Positions 1 through 8,261 of a stretch of DNA of 64,000 nt are shown piece after piece. The notes below the pieces were generated by a model that was given only the letters and a program-made list of their open reading frames with translations, made no database searches and was not told the origin of the DNA. How positions within the stretch are numbered: the stretch's first letter is position 1; every line of letters starts with the position of its first letter. The translations under genes and the position numbers were made by a program. The stretch comes from CAWKCE01 sp032127035. GTDB taxonomy: Bacteria > Actinomycetota > Actinomycetes > JAHEKZ01. The stretch spans positions 558,001-622,000 of the forward strand of contig CAWKCE010000005.1 of assembly GCA_963848085.1 (NCBI GenBank), in the 5' to 3' direction.

Positions 1-7
1 GTTTCTC

Positions 8-454
8 GTGCCTGAGTTCACATTGACCCGCCACATCAATGCCTCGGTCGAGAATGTGTGGGCAGTTCTGGACAACTTCGGTGAGATATCGGAATGGAAC
101 CCGGGCGTCAAGCACTCAGGTCTTACGTCGGAGGGACCGGTCAGCCAAGGCTCGACTCGGCACTGCGACCTGGCTCCGTTCGGTGGAGTCAATGAACGGA
201 TCGACACGTACATCCCGAACGAGCGCATGACAGTCGACATCTATGAGGCCTTCAAGTTGCCGATCTCGGATGCAATAGCGGATTTCAACCTCGCGGCAAG
301 TGAGGGCGGGACCAATCTCACACTGCACTACAGCTACACGCTCAATCGATTGGGCCGAGTGGCGAAGGGAACAACAACCAAGCAGCTGGAGAAGGGGATC
401 GGCGGACTGGCCGACTCACTCAAGGAGGAAAGCGAACGCGTCGCGGCACAGTGA
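8..454 (+). CDS. SRPBCC-family (START-like) lipid/ligand-binding protein
   Basis: A 148-residue protein of the SRPBCC/polyketide-cyclase-like fold, which forms a deep hydrophobic pocket; no ligand can be named. The N-terminal strand-helix segment ending in VWAVLDNFGEISEWNPGV (about residues 17-34) and the amphipathic C-terminal helix (about 125-146) are the usual ends of this fold. The GTG used here has only seven bases before it, and those are open in frame, so a longer N-terminus outside the window is possible and the ribosome binding site cannot be judged. A second SRPBCC-type gene follows on the same strand. The fold assignment is reasonably sure; the function is unknown. Confidence 0.7.
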   Translation: MPEFTLTRHINASVENVWAVLDNFGEISEWNPGVKHSGLTSEGPVSQGSTRHCDLAPFGGVNERIDTYIPNERMTVDIYEAFKLPISDAIADFNLAASEGGTNLTLHYSYTLNRLGRVAKGTTTKQLEKGIGGLADSLKEESERVAAQ

Positions 455-508
455 TTCCTACTCAGCGCATCACCGGCGAGTAGGGGTCGCTACCACTGCA
501 CTCTATGG

Positions 509-1204
509 ATGCCCGTGTGGCAGGGTGCGTCCGTGCGACGGGCCCTTCTCCTCACCGCGGTCGCTGCGCTGGCCTCCGTGGGGACCTACGCGGCGGCCTT
601 TCGGCACCGGCAGTTCCAGTGGGGTGCCACCTCCGACGAGGTAGTCATGACGCTTCCGGGGGACGATCTGCTCGGGCGGGCCGACCTCGTTGCCACCCGT
701 GCCATCACTGTCCGGGCGGAAGTCGAGGACGTGTGGCCATGGCTTGCCCAGATGGGCCAGGGTCGCGGTGGGCTGTACTCCTACGACTGGGTGGAGAACC
801 TCGTCGGCTGCCAGATGAACAGCGCCGAGCATGTGGTGCCGAAGTGGCAGGGCGTCGAGGTAGGGGACGACTTCCGGATTCACCCAGACGTCGCGCTGAA
901 GGTGGTACACGTCAACCCGCCTCACGCCCTGGTCGTCGAGGGTGGCGTATCCGCGACAGGCGAAGCTACCGCCGGTGACGCCGGCGCACCCTACGACTTC
1001 ACCTGGGCATTCGTGCTTGTTCCCGAAACCAACAATCGAACCCGGCTCGTCGTCCGAGAGCGCTACCGCTGCCACACCACGGCGGCCCGAGTGCTGGTCG
1101 AGGTGGTGTCCGTTGTCAGTTTCGTCATGAGCGAGCGGATGCTGCGAGGAATACGCGATCGGGCCGAGGCCGCAATATCGTCGGCGACGACTCCCAACTT
1201 CTGA
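509..1204 (+). CDS. Membrane-anchored SRPBCC-family protein
   Basis: A 231-residue protein with one N-terminal hydrophobic helix (about residues 10-29) followed by an SRPBCC-like domain. The segment ITVRAEVEDVWPWLAQMGQG (about 67-86) is typical of the first helix of this domain, and the YDWVENLVGC motif recurs in related actinobacterial proteins. ATG at 509 is chosen because it places the membrane helix at the N-terminus. It lies 54 bases after another SRPBCC gene on the same strand and may be cotranscribed with it. The protein is probably held at the membrane with the ligand-binding domain on one face; the substrate is not known. Confidence 0.65.
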   Translation: MPVWQGASVRRALLLTAVAALASVGTYAAAFRHRQFQWGATSDEVVMTLPGDDLLGRADLVATRAITVRAEVEDVWPWLAQMGQGRGGLYSYDWVENLVGCQMNSAEHVVPKWQGVEVGDDFRIHPDVALKVVHVNPPHALVVEGGVSATGEATAGDAGAPYDFTWAFVLVPETNNRTRLVVRERYRCHTTAARVLVEVVSVVSFVMSERMLRGIRDRAEAAISSATTPNF

Positions 1205-1629
1205 TCCGCCCTTCTACGAACGTCACGATTTCGAAGTGACCGGTGAGCGCCAAGCGGGCGAGTTCCCCCATCATCTCGATGCTCCGACAACCCCACTAGA
1301 TGTGGCCCCATACGGAGTGGGTTGCCGCCACCGGCCTACCCTGCAACGACCTCTGCGCGCCCGAAGAGATTCGAACTCCCAACCTTCTGATCCGTGGTCC
1401 GACTCGCGAGGTTTGGCCCTGCCCTACCAAGCCGGTTCTGGCCCCAATCGTCTACGCGCGTGGAGACACGCTGCCGGTAGCCCTGTTGTTGAATGGTCGC
1501 GCAGTGCGTCGGTGGCGCGCTGCTCGGGCGTTGACCCGATCACCTCCTTCTCCATTGGCGATACTCTGCGGGTGCCGCCGGAACGGCCAAGCGTCCTCGG
1601 GTGGCGAGGCGCCGCCGAAGGAGCCGCCG
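1205..1629. other. Non-coding stretch holding a relic att/tRNA fragment
   Basis: No convincing gene is seen here. The recognisable content is the diverged copy of the tRNA-Arg 3' half at 1355-1398, and a strong AGGAG ribosome binding site at the right edge for the next small membrane protein. Confidence 0.5.
1355..1398 (-). repeat. Degenerate third copy of the tRNA-Arg att core
   Basis: This 44-bp segment matches the att core at 2225-2268 and 11300-11343 at 41 of 44 positions (differences at core positions 10, 16 and 42). It corresponds to the T-arm, variable region and anticodon 3' side of tRNA-Arg(ACG) read on the minus strand, with no 5' half attached, so it is not a functional tRNA. It most likely records an earlier integration at the same tRNA. 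The DNA between it and attL (1399-2224) would then be what is left of that element. Confidence 0.75.
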
Positions 1630-2106
1630 ATGACACTTCCCCCGGACGAGACTCCGTCGGCCATTGCCGAGACCAGAGCCCGCTCGAATGCCCGAGGAAG
1701 ACTGGTCCGTCGCGGTCTGCTCGTCGCCGCCATGTCGCTGGTCGCGCTGTTCTTCGGCATCTGGTGGGTCCTGGTGGTCTTCTTGGACGCGTTGGCGGTG
1801 TTCGCGATCCACTACGACCACCGGCACCGAGCGGACAGGGGTGGATGGAAGACGGCACCCGTGAGCAGTTTCGACGCCGCGATGCGCAGGGACCCAAACC
1901 CCACATTCGTCATCAACGAGCGCTCGAGCATCTCGGTCGACCGGACCGGTCGGACGTTCGCGGCCGGAAAGCCCAAGGAGCCGACACCGGGGGTGCGCGC
2001 AGCCATACGAGGGTCGTTCTGGGACAGCCTGGGCGGTCTGGTGGTCCTGGCCCTCTTCTTGGCGATCCTGGTCGGCCTGGCCTTCTGGTACTCCCCCGCG
2101 CCCTGA
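1630..2106 (+). CDS. Small two-segment membrane protein, function unknown
   Basis: A 158-residue protein of no recognised family. A basic N-terminus with about four Arg residues (positions 16-28) precedes a long hydrophobic stretch (about 30-60, possibly two helices). A hydrophilic middle follows, then a second hydrophobic segment (about 132-153) close to the C-terminus. An AGGAG ribosome binding site at 1618-1622 supports ATG at 1630 over longer in-frame starts. The gene sits between the degenerate att copy and the attL of the element, so it may be leftover cargo of an older integration. No enzymatic motif is visible. Confidence 0.5.
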   Translation: MTLPPDETPSAIAETRARSNARGRLVRRGLLVAAMSLVALFFGIWWVLVVFLDALAVFAIHYDHRHRADRGGWKTAPVSSFDAAMRRDPNPTFVINERSSISVDRTGRTFAAGKPKEPTPGVRAAIRGSFWDSLGGLVVLALFLAILVGLAFWYSPAP

Positions 2107-2224
2107 CCACTGCCGACACCCGACGAGCTCCGCGCCGTGGTCGCTCATTCCTTCGGCAGACCGCCACACTCGCTCGGCAGGACTGCGAGGGCTGGCGGCC
2201 TGCCGTAGGAATGGGGGAACCGAA

Positions 2225-2268
2225 GCGCGCCCGGAGAGACTCGAACTCCCAACCTTCTGATCCGTAGT
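2225..2268. repeat. attL core of the integrated element (44-bp direct repeat)
   Basis: A perfect 44-base copy of 11300-11343, covering the 3' half of tRNA-Arg(ACG) up to the anticodon loop. The flanks differ on both sides, so the identity is confined to the att core. This copy is the displaced original 3' end of the tRNA gene. The intact tRNA is at the other end, restored by the incoming att sequence. Confidence 0.92.
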
Positions 2269-2358
2269 GACGCGAGGGGTGTTCGTCGTGCGGCGTCTGA
2301 CTACGTTTCCGCAGGTCACCGCGTTTGCTGGATTCTGACGGACACTCGCGGATTGACC

Positions 2359-2382
2359 GCATAGCTGTCCCCATAGCTGTCC
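2359..2382 (+). repeat. Left pair of 12-bp arm-type repeats
   Basis: Two adjacent 12-bp units (2359-2370 and 2371-2382) with the shared core CATAGCTGTCC lie about 90 bases inside attL. The same arrangement recurs inside attR with core CATAGCTGCC. Paired short direct repeats flanking the core on both arms are the classic layout of arm-type binding sites for the N-terminal domain of lambda-type integrases. The binding role is inferred. Confidence 0.6.
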
Positions 2383-2597
2383 CCAGCGTGGTCAGTGATC
2401 TTCTGAGTGGGTTGCTTCGCCCTACTCGGCACCTTCGGTGACGGAGAAGATGTGTACCCCGTCAGAAGTGCCCGTAGCTCGGCTCGTAGCCGTATCAGCC
2501 TCGCTGGTGGTTTGGGACTGGCGGGCCAGTCTGGCTCGGGGTTCGGGGTCATTGCTTCTCCAAGTCGCTTGTGACGCTTGGCTACGGGGCTGCTCGA

Positions 2598-3770
2598 TTA
2601 CCCGCCAAGAGAGCCATCAGTGACGGGAAGAACCCGGACGACGATCTGAGGGTCTGACTGCGAGGTTGTCGCGAGCCGGATCGTGCGTGTCCCGCGATCG
2701 ACGACGTCCCAGTCCGGAAGTTGCGACCGAAGAAACGCCCCGGCCCCAGCAAGACTTTCTTCGTCTGAAACACCGACCAGCACAGAGCCGTCCGCGGGGT
2801 TGCTGCCCAACACAGTGAACTCAATTGAACTGTCGAGACCTTGAACCAGCTGCTCGATCTGCCTCCTCAGGACCATGACAGCCTGCGCCGTAACCGCGCG
2901 AGGGGCGACCACCACAGGAGCTGGACCACTCAACTGCTCTCCGAGACGTTGCGCTTCATCCGGCTTCAGATCAAGCACGCCGACGATGTAGGCGGTGTGG
3001 TCAGCGTTGATGCTGACATCGACGTAGCGGTCACCAAGCAGCGCCTTTGCTCTGCTCACCACCGCCGACGGGTTCTCAACATCCTCAACAAGGCCAGCGC
3101 TCCGCGCCGAGATGTAGACCGCCACAACTTTGCCTTTGGACAGCAGCGACAACTTGGCCGACTCGCCAACCTGGGATGCGATTCGTGCCTGGTCGGCTGC
3201 GCCAATCGCCTTGACATTCAGGGCGTGGTCGGTCTGCCCAGGAATGCTGAAACAGCCGACCAAGGTCGTACCTGCCTGGCCAGTGCTGAGTTGGGAGGAA
3301 GAGACCGAAATCCGACCTGATGTTGTGTTACACCCATCATCCGTCATCCACCACCAACCAGCGTCAAGCTCGCTGAACACCACGTCCACGGGGTGGCTAA
3401 GAGGGCCCTGAGGCTGGGTGATTGGTTCTCCAAACAGTGACTCAGCCCGCCACTTGCCTTCCAGCTGCGCCACGTCGGTCACCGCCTGCCAGTCTTGACC
3501 CTCTCCCGACGTCTGCTCTCCACTTGACGGTGTCGCTGATGGTGAACCAGCAACAACGGGTGGGGGAGATTCGTGCTGGTAGGGCAGCGCTGCCACCCCC
3601 ACGACGACCGCTGCTGTTGCCGCCACGGCTGCGGGCACAACTGCCCATTGCCACCGCCGCGAAGTCTTTGCCACCGGGTCGGCGAGATACTCCGACAACG
3701 GCTTAGCTGAGGGCGCCCGCGTCCGCATGTCGTGGAACAGCTCACGCAACTCGCTCTCGAGGTCGCTCAC
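2598..3770 (-). CDS. Membrane META-domain protein, probable regulator of the adjacent sigma factor
   Basis: A 390-residue protein with a cytoplasmic N-terminus of about 40 residues, one membrane helix (about 43-63) and an extracytoplasmic part. Residues about 95-215 resemble a META (HslJ-like) domain, with EGKWRAESLFG and the DDGCNTTSG turn. The C-terminal third is not recognised. Its GTG start overlaps the sigma-factor stop by four bases (GTGA), so the two are translationally coupled. A short cytoplasmic N-terminus plus a single helix next to an ECF sigma gene is the usual anti-sigma arrangement, but no zinc-binding anti-sigma motif is seen, so that role is inference. Confidence 0.65.
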   Translation of the reverse strand: MSDLESELRELFHDMRTRAPSAKPLSEYLADPVAKTSRRWQWAVVPAAVAATAAVVVGVAALPYQHESPPPVVAGSPSATPSSGEQTSGEGQDWQAVTDVAQLEGKWRAESLFGEPITQPQGPLSHPVDVVFSELDAGWWWMTDDGCNTTSGRISVSSSQLSTGQAGTTLVGCFSIPGQTDHALNVKAIGAADQARIASQVGESAKLSLLSKGKVVAVYISARSAGLVEDVENPSAVVSRAKALLGDRYVDVSINADHTAYIVGVLDLKPDEAQRLGEQLSGPAPVVVAPRAVTAQAVMVLRRQIEQLVQGLDSSIEFTVLGSNPADGSVLVGVSDEESLAGAGAFLRSQLPDWDVVDRGTRTIRLATTSQSDPQIVVRVLPVTDGSLGG

Positions 3771-4267
3771 GACGACACCTCCTCACTCACCTCGAGGGAC
3801 CGGCGCAGCCTCGCCAGCGCCTTCGAGGCGTTCGCACGCACCGTCGAGGCGCGGCAACCCAACACCTCGGCTGCCTGCGAGTACGACATGTCCTCGTAGT
3901 ACCGCAACACCACAGCAGCCCGCTCTGACGGTGACAAAACCGCAAGCAGCGACCACAGCCGGTCACGGTCCACTACTTGGTTCTCAAACGACCCACCCGC
4001 CGGTTGTTCCACCAGCTCAGCCAGCTCGGCGACCGGGATCTCTGAGGAGACCCGACGTTTAGCGTTGCGGGTGTACTCGTTGACCATCACCCGCTTGGCG
4101 TACGTCACCGGGGAGTCGGCCCTGGCGACCTTTGCCCAGTGCCGGTGAAGCTTCACACATGTGTCTTGCATCAAGTCCTGAGCAGAGTTGGCAGATCCCG
4201 ACAGCATGAAGGCAAGCCGAAGCAACGCAGCACCGTGCGCCGCCACCAGCTCCTCCAACGACTCCAC
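3767..4267 (-). CDS. ECF sigma factor, SigE-like family
   Basis: An RNA polymerase sigma factor of about 166 residues. Region 2 covers the N-terminal half (LLRLAFMLSGSANSAQDLMQ, then the KRVMVNEYTRN segment). Region 4 is near the C-terminus (LSPSERAAVVLRYYEDMSYS followed by AAEVLGCRASTVRANASKAL, the helix-turn-helix for the -35 element). GTG at 4267 is preferred over in-frame GTGs at 4273 and 4279 because a GGAGG box ends five bases before it. It overlaps the downstream META-domain gene by four bases. As cargo of the integrated element it could redirect host transcription; its target promoter is not evident. Confidence 0.85.
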   Translation of the reverse strand: MESLEELVAAHGAALLRLAFMLSGSANSAQDLMQDTCVKLHRHWAKVARADSPVTYAKRVMVNEYTRNAKRRVSSEIPVAELAELVEQPAGGSFENQVVDRDRLWSLLAVLSPSERAAVVLRYYEDMSYSQAAEVLGCRASTVRANASKALARLRRSLEVSEEVSS

Positions 4268-4737
4268 TCTCACCTCCACCTATCAAGACACCCTCAGAGC
4301 CCCGAAACGCTGCCACCTCCCATGGTCTTAGGTCCCTCATCACTGGGACGTGGCAATCAGGGCTATCCGGACTTGTTTCCAAATCTCCTATCAAGCACTG
4401 TGACAGCGCGTACGCACCCGGTGGTCCCCCATCTGACGAGGATCGTCCGTGGAGTGGTGGGGTCTGAGGTTCGGCGAGGCTGCGTGACGCAGGCGCCATC
4501 GACGGAGATCTTCGGTTGGAACATCCAAGTCACGAATCGTAACGAGCTCCACCGCTACAACCGTTGCGCTTCGCCCGAGAAGCACTGGAGCTTTCAGCGC
4601 AGTTAAGGCAGCGGAGAAGACCGAGGGCAGCAAGGGCCGCCCCATCTCGGCGCCCGATGCAACCCCTATCTATAGATACCAGTGTGTACTTCGGGCTGGG
4701 GGTCTTTCGCGGTGTTGACGGAAGCCGATCGACCTGA
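4268..4737. other. Intergenic stretch with an AT-rich palindrome
   Basis: This stretch lies between the sigma-factor start and the end of the excisionase remnant. No gene is supported. It must contain the sigma operon promoter, but no clear element is recognised. A perfect 12-bp palindrome TATCTATAGATA at 4667-4678 stands out in otherwise GC-rich DNA. Confidence 0.4.
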
Positions 4738-4958
4738 CTACGCGGACTCGGCAGCGAGCTGCTCGAGGTGGGCGACGTAGGCGAGCAGGCTCGTGTAGGG
4801 GATGCGGCGTGATCGCCCGAGGGTGACCGATCGGAGTCTCTGTCGCGGATCAGTGCGTACACGTAGGTCCGCCCCACCCCGAGCGCGTCAGCGGCCTGCT
4901 CGGGGGTGAGCAGCAGCGGCGGTACCGCGCTTGTGTGTGACCGGTCTGACGGGTGCAT
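4738..4958 (-). pseudogene. Excisionase-type helix-turn-helix protein, frameshifted
   Basis: The first 40 or so residues contain LLTPEQAADALGVGRTYVYA, the start of a MerR-like winged helix as in actinobacterial excisionases. The expected wing and tail (LRSVTLGRSRRIPYTSLLAY, ending in a stop at 4738) are present, but in another reading frame. One inserted or two lost bases near 4835-4850 therefore break the gene. A strong AAGGAGGA ribosome binding site precedes ATG at 4958. As read, translation would run on for about 85 unrelated residues. Either the excisionase is dead, which would lock the element in place, or there is a sequencing error. Confidence 0.75.
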
Positions 4959-5289
4959 CTGGGTTCCTCCTTGATAGTTGCTCGCTGCAGGAGGTGTGCA
5001 GACGCGGGCTCAAGACCGGTGACCCTCGCGCGGACGACTTGCCGCAGGGCATTGGCCAGGACGACCTGCGCGAGGTCGTCGAAGGCGAATGCTGTGCAGA
5101 CCTATTGAAGTGTGGCTGTCGCGACGCTTCCGTCGCTGACATGACGAACGCCGTCGCACCTGGAGGAACGAAATCGGGCGCGGGCAAGCCTTCGGTGGAA
5201 GTGCCCGGCTAATCCTGACCCGACGTCCTCGCGCCAGCCGCACGGCAACCCCTCCCGCGCAGGCTGCCCCAAACGACGAGGAGGGCAAC
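4959..5289. other. Non-coding region upstream of the relaxase, possible oriT
   Basis: A 331-base gap between the divergent excisionase and relaxase starts. It must hold both promoters, and in mobilizable elements the transfer origin usually lies next to the relaxase gene, so this is the likeliest oriT location. I cannot identify a nic site. Short open frames on both strands lack ribosome binding sites and family resemblance. Confidence 0.35.
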
Positions 5290-8172
5290 GTGCTGTCAAT
5301 CGGACTGGTGACCTCGGGTCACGCGGCGGTCGAGTACTTCGTGCGGCAGACCGCTGGCTGTGACGCTGACTACTACACCCGGCCCGGACAAGCCACGGGA
5401 CGTTGGGTTGGCGCGGGCGCCCGCATGCTCGGGCTGACTGGTGACCTCACGTCCGACGGCGAACCGGTCCTTCGCGGTCTGCTCGACGGTCACGGGCCGG
5501 ACGGCGTCAGGCTTGTTCCGGCGGTGCTTCGCGGTGACCCCCGCGCTCGGCTGCCGGTAGCACCGCTGGTGGAGGCGGCGCGTGATGCGGCAGTCGAAGC
5601 GGGTTTGCCGATCGCTCTGCTACTGGACGACCACCGGCTGACCAAGCAGTTCACCTCGATGGCCAAGGGTCTGACCGGGGGCGAGGTCGTTCGGACTCGC
5701 GGGGTTCGGGTCGACGTCGCGGTGGCGATCGCCGAGGCGGCCGGCTTAAATGTGCAGTCGGTCTACGAACCTGATTCACCCGACGGTCACGACCTGGTTG
5801 CGGAGGCGCTCAACCACGTCGGGGAGCGCATCGACATCCGTCGGGCGGGCCTCGACCTGACGTTCTCGGCGCCCAAGTCCGTGTCGGTCCTGATGGCCTT
5901 CGCCACGCCGGACGATGCCGATCAGGTTCGTGCTGCCCACGCGGCGGCCGTGGACGACGCCATGGCCTGGTTGGAGCGCACCACCGCGTTCGTCGCCCGC
6001 GGGCATCACGGCGATGGGCAGCGAGCGGAACGGCTCTCATCTGACGGGTTCATCGGGGTGGCTTTCGAGCACGTGAGTAGCCGCGCCGGTGACCCCCAGC
6101 TGCACACCCATGTGGTGATCGCGAACCTGCTCCGCGGGATCGACGGTCGCTGGTCGGCGGCGGACAGCAAAGCTCTGCATCGGCACGGGAAGACCGCCGG
6201 CTACCTGTATCAGGCTGTCTTGCGTGCCGAGCTCACGAAGAGGTTGGGGGTGGGCTGGGGCGAGGTGGGCAAGGGGACCGCGGAGATCGCCGGCATTCCC
6301 CGATCGCTGCGCAGAGTGTTCTCCAAGCGAGCTGAGCAGATCGCGTCCACGCTTCGCACCTCTTGGACTGCGGGAGCCAAGGCTGCGCAGCGCGCCTGCC
6401 TGTCCACGCGCCCCAGCAAAGACCGGGCTGTCACGGTTCAGGACCTGCGCGATCGCTGGACGGTGGAGGCTGTGTCGACGGGTCACGACCCCGACCGCAT
6501 CGTTGCTGAAGCTCTGGGCCAGGAACATCCCGTTAGCCGCGTCGACGTCATCGACATCAGCGATCACTTGCTCGGGCCTGAGGGTCTGACTCGGCAGGCG
6601 ACGACGTTTGACCGGAACGACCTTCTTCAGGCGATCGCAGCGGCGCTGCCCGTTGGGACCGAAGTGGACGTCGCGGGCATCGAGGCGCTCGCCAACGCAG
6701 TCCTGCGCGATCCTCGAGTGGTCCACACCTCCCCTACCGATGGAACCGGTGAGGCTCACGAGTGGTCCCCCCGCTGGACGACCACCGAGCTGTTGGCCAT
6801 CGAGCAGCACGCCCTCGATCTCGCCGAGTCGCTGCGGTCTCGTCCAGTCGATGCTGCACCACGAGGGCTGGTGGAGTGGGCTATCGGCCAACGCAATCTC
6901 GGTGGCGACCAAGCCGCGATGGTCCGCGCCCTGACCTCTGCACCGCAGTTGCTGCACGTGGTGGTCGGCCCCGCCGGGTCAGGCAAGACCGCGGCGCTCG
7001 CCGCGGCGGCGACCGTGTGGCAGCTCAACCACCGCAAGATCATGGGGGCGTCGCTGTCCGCGCTCGCCACCCGGCAGCTCGCCCGCGGCGCGGACATCCA
7101 AGCCATCACCGTCGCGCGGCTGCTGTCACGGCTAGACGCCAGCGCCCGGTCTGGCGCCGGTCCACTGACCGATCAGTGGGTGCTGGTGATCGACGAGGCC
7201 GGCATGGTCGGCACCCGTGATCTGGCCCGACTACTTGGTCACGCTGAGGCGGCTGGTGCCAGCATTGTGCTGGTCGGCGACCCGGCCCAGCTCCCCGAGA
7301 TCGAGGCCGGCGGTCTGTTCGCCGCCCTGGCATCGGACGCGAGCGCCGAGCTCCACGACAACCACCGGCAGAGTGAGGCGTGGGAGCAGCAGGCACTGAC
7401 CCGGCTTCGAAACGGGCACGTTGACCGGGCCTTGGACGCCTACCTAGCTCACGACCGCGTTCACATCGGCACCGATGCCGAGTCTCTGCGCAACCGTGTC
7501 GTCGCTGACTACGTGCGAGCCGCCGGGGAAAGCGACCACCCCGACAGCGTCGCGATCCTCGCCGCGACCCGCCACCAGGTACGGACGTACAACGACGCAG
7601 TCCGAGAACTACTCGATGGCGAAGGACTCCTGTCCGGGCCGGAACTCACCATCCCAACCGATGACGGCGACCTGCGACTGCGCGCCGGGGACCGCGTCCT
7701 GATCACCCGCAACGACTACGACCGCGATCTACTCAACGGTGACCGTGCCGTCGTCGCGCACGTGAGTGCCGAGACCGGATCGCTAACGCTGGCGACTCCC
7801 GACGGAACCATCCACGACCTACCCCATAGTTGGCTCGACGACGGCCGACTCGACCACGCCTACGCGATCACCTGCCACAAAGCCCAAGGGCAGACCCTCG
7901 ACGAAACCCTCGTCGCTGACTCCGCTGCCTTGACCTGCGAAACGGCGTACGTCGCACTCTCACGCGGTCGAAGCACCAACCACCTGTACCTCGCCCCCGA
8001 GCCAGGACGTGACGACCCAGCACAGGAATGGCTCACCGACACCGTCCTGACCGACGTCAGCCGACGCCTGCGCACCAGCCGACGCCACGTCATGGCCGTC
8101 GACCAGGTCGGACCAAGTCGAGCCATCGGTATCGGCGACTCGGCTCCGAGCCGCGAGGCGGTGGCCCTGTGA
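5290..8172 (+). CDS. MobF-family (TrwC/TraI-like) conjugative relaxase-helicase
   Basis: A 960-residue relaxase that would nick one strand at the transfer origin, stay bound to its 5' end and unwind the DNA. The N-terminal relaxase domain has tandem tyrosines (Y28, Y29) as candidate nucleophiles and the metal-binding DPQLHTHVV motif (H272 and H274). The C-terminal half is a superfamily 1 helicase with Walker A GPAGSGKT (about 560-567), Walker B VLVIDEAGMVG (about 630-640) and a late CHKAQGQTLDE motif (about 862-872). The GTG start is preceded by GAGGAGGG. No coupling protein or secretion genes accompany it, so transfer would depend on a helper plasmid or element. Confidence 0.92.
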   Translation: MLSIGLVTSGHAAVEYFVRQTAGCDADYYTRPGQATGRWVGAGARMLGLTGDLTSDGEPVLRGLLDGHGPDGVRLVPAVLRGDPRARLPVAPLVEAARDAAVEAGLPIALLLDDHRLTKQFTSMAKGLTGGEVVRTRGVRVDVAVAIAEAAGLNVQSVYEPDSPDGHDLVAEALNHVGERIDIRRAGLDLTFSAPKSVSVLMAFATPDDADQVRAAHAAAVDDAMAWLERTTAFVARGHHGDGQRAERLSSDGFIGVAFEHVSSRAGDPQLHTHVVIANLLRGIDGRWSAADSKALHRHGKTAGYLYQAVLRAELTKRLGVGWGEVGKGTAEIAGIPRSLRRVFSKRAEQIASTLRTSWTAGAKAAQRACLSTRPSKDRAVTVQDLRDRWTVEAVSTGHDPDRIVAEALGQEHPVSRVDVIDISDHLLGPEGLTRQATTFDRNDLLQAIAAALPVGTEVDVAGIEALANAVLRDPRVVHTSPTDGTGEAHEWSPRWTTTELLAIEQHALDLAESLRSRPVDAAPRGLVEWAIGQRNLGGDQAAMVRALTSAPQLLHVVVGPAGSGKTAALAAAATVWQLNHRKIMGASLSALATRQLARGADIQAITVARLLSRLDASARSGAGPLTDQWVLVIDEAGMVGTRDLARLLGHAEAAGASIVLVGDPAQLPEIEAGGLFAALASDASAELHDNHRQSEAWEQQALTRLRNGHVDRALDAYLAHDRVHIGTDAESLRNRVVADYVRAAGESDHPDSVAILAATRHQVRTYNDAVRELLDGEGLLSGPELTIPTDDGDLRLRAGDRVLITRNDYDRDLLNGDRAVVAHVSAETGSLTLATPDGTIHDLPHSWLDDGRLDHAYAITCHKAQGQTLDETLVADSAALTCETAYVALSRGRSTNHLYLAPEPGRDDPAQEWLTDTVLTDVSRRLRTSRRHVMAVDQVGPSRAIGIGDSAPSREAVAL

Positions 8173-8261
8173 ATGACGTGGTCGTCCACAGATCAGAAGG
8201 TCAGTGCCCCCTCTCCACGGGCGATGTCGCACGGTGACGACAGGTTCGAGAGGAGGCCGCA

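Larger units (their letters stand above)
2107..2597. other. Element left end: attL and arm repeats, no gene
   Basis: This gene-free stretch contains the left att core (2225-2268) and two tandem 12-bp repeats (2359-2382). It is followed by about 215 bases without a recognised signal, up to the convergent end of the META-domain gene. The short open frames here have no family match or ribosome binding site. Confidence 0.6.

Noticed and set aside
1355..1398. Possible second tRNA-Arg gene
   Set aside because: Only the 3' half is present, with three changes; no 5' half or D-arm can be found.
4931..5212. Possible 93-residue protein upstream of the relaxase
   Set aside because: It overlaps the excisionase start, lacks a ribosome binding site and resembles no family.
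8169..8237. 22-codon frame overlapping the relaxase stop by GTGA
   Set aside because: It is too short, with no recognisable features; the integrase has its own strong ribosome binding site.
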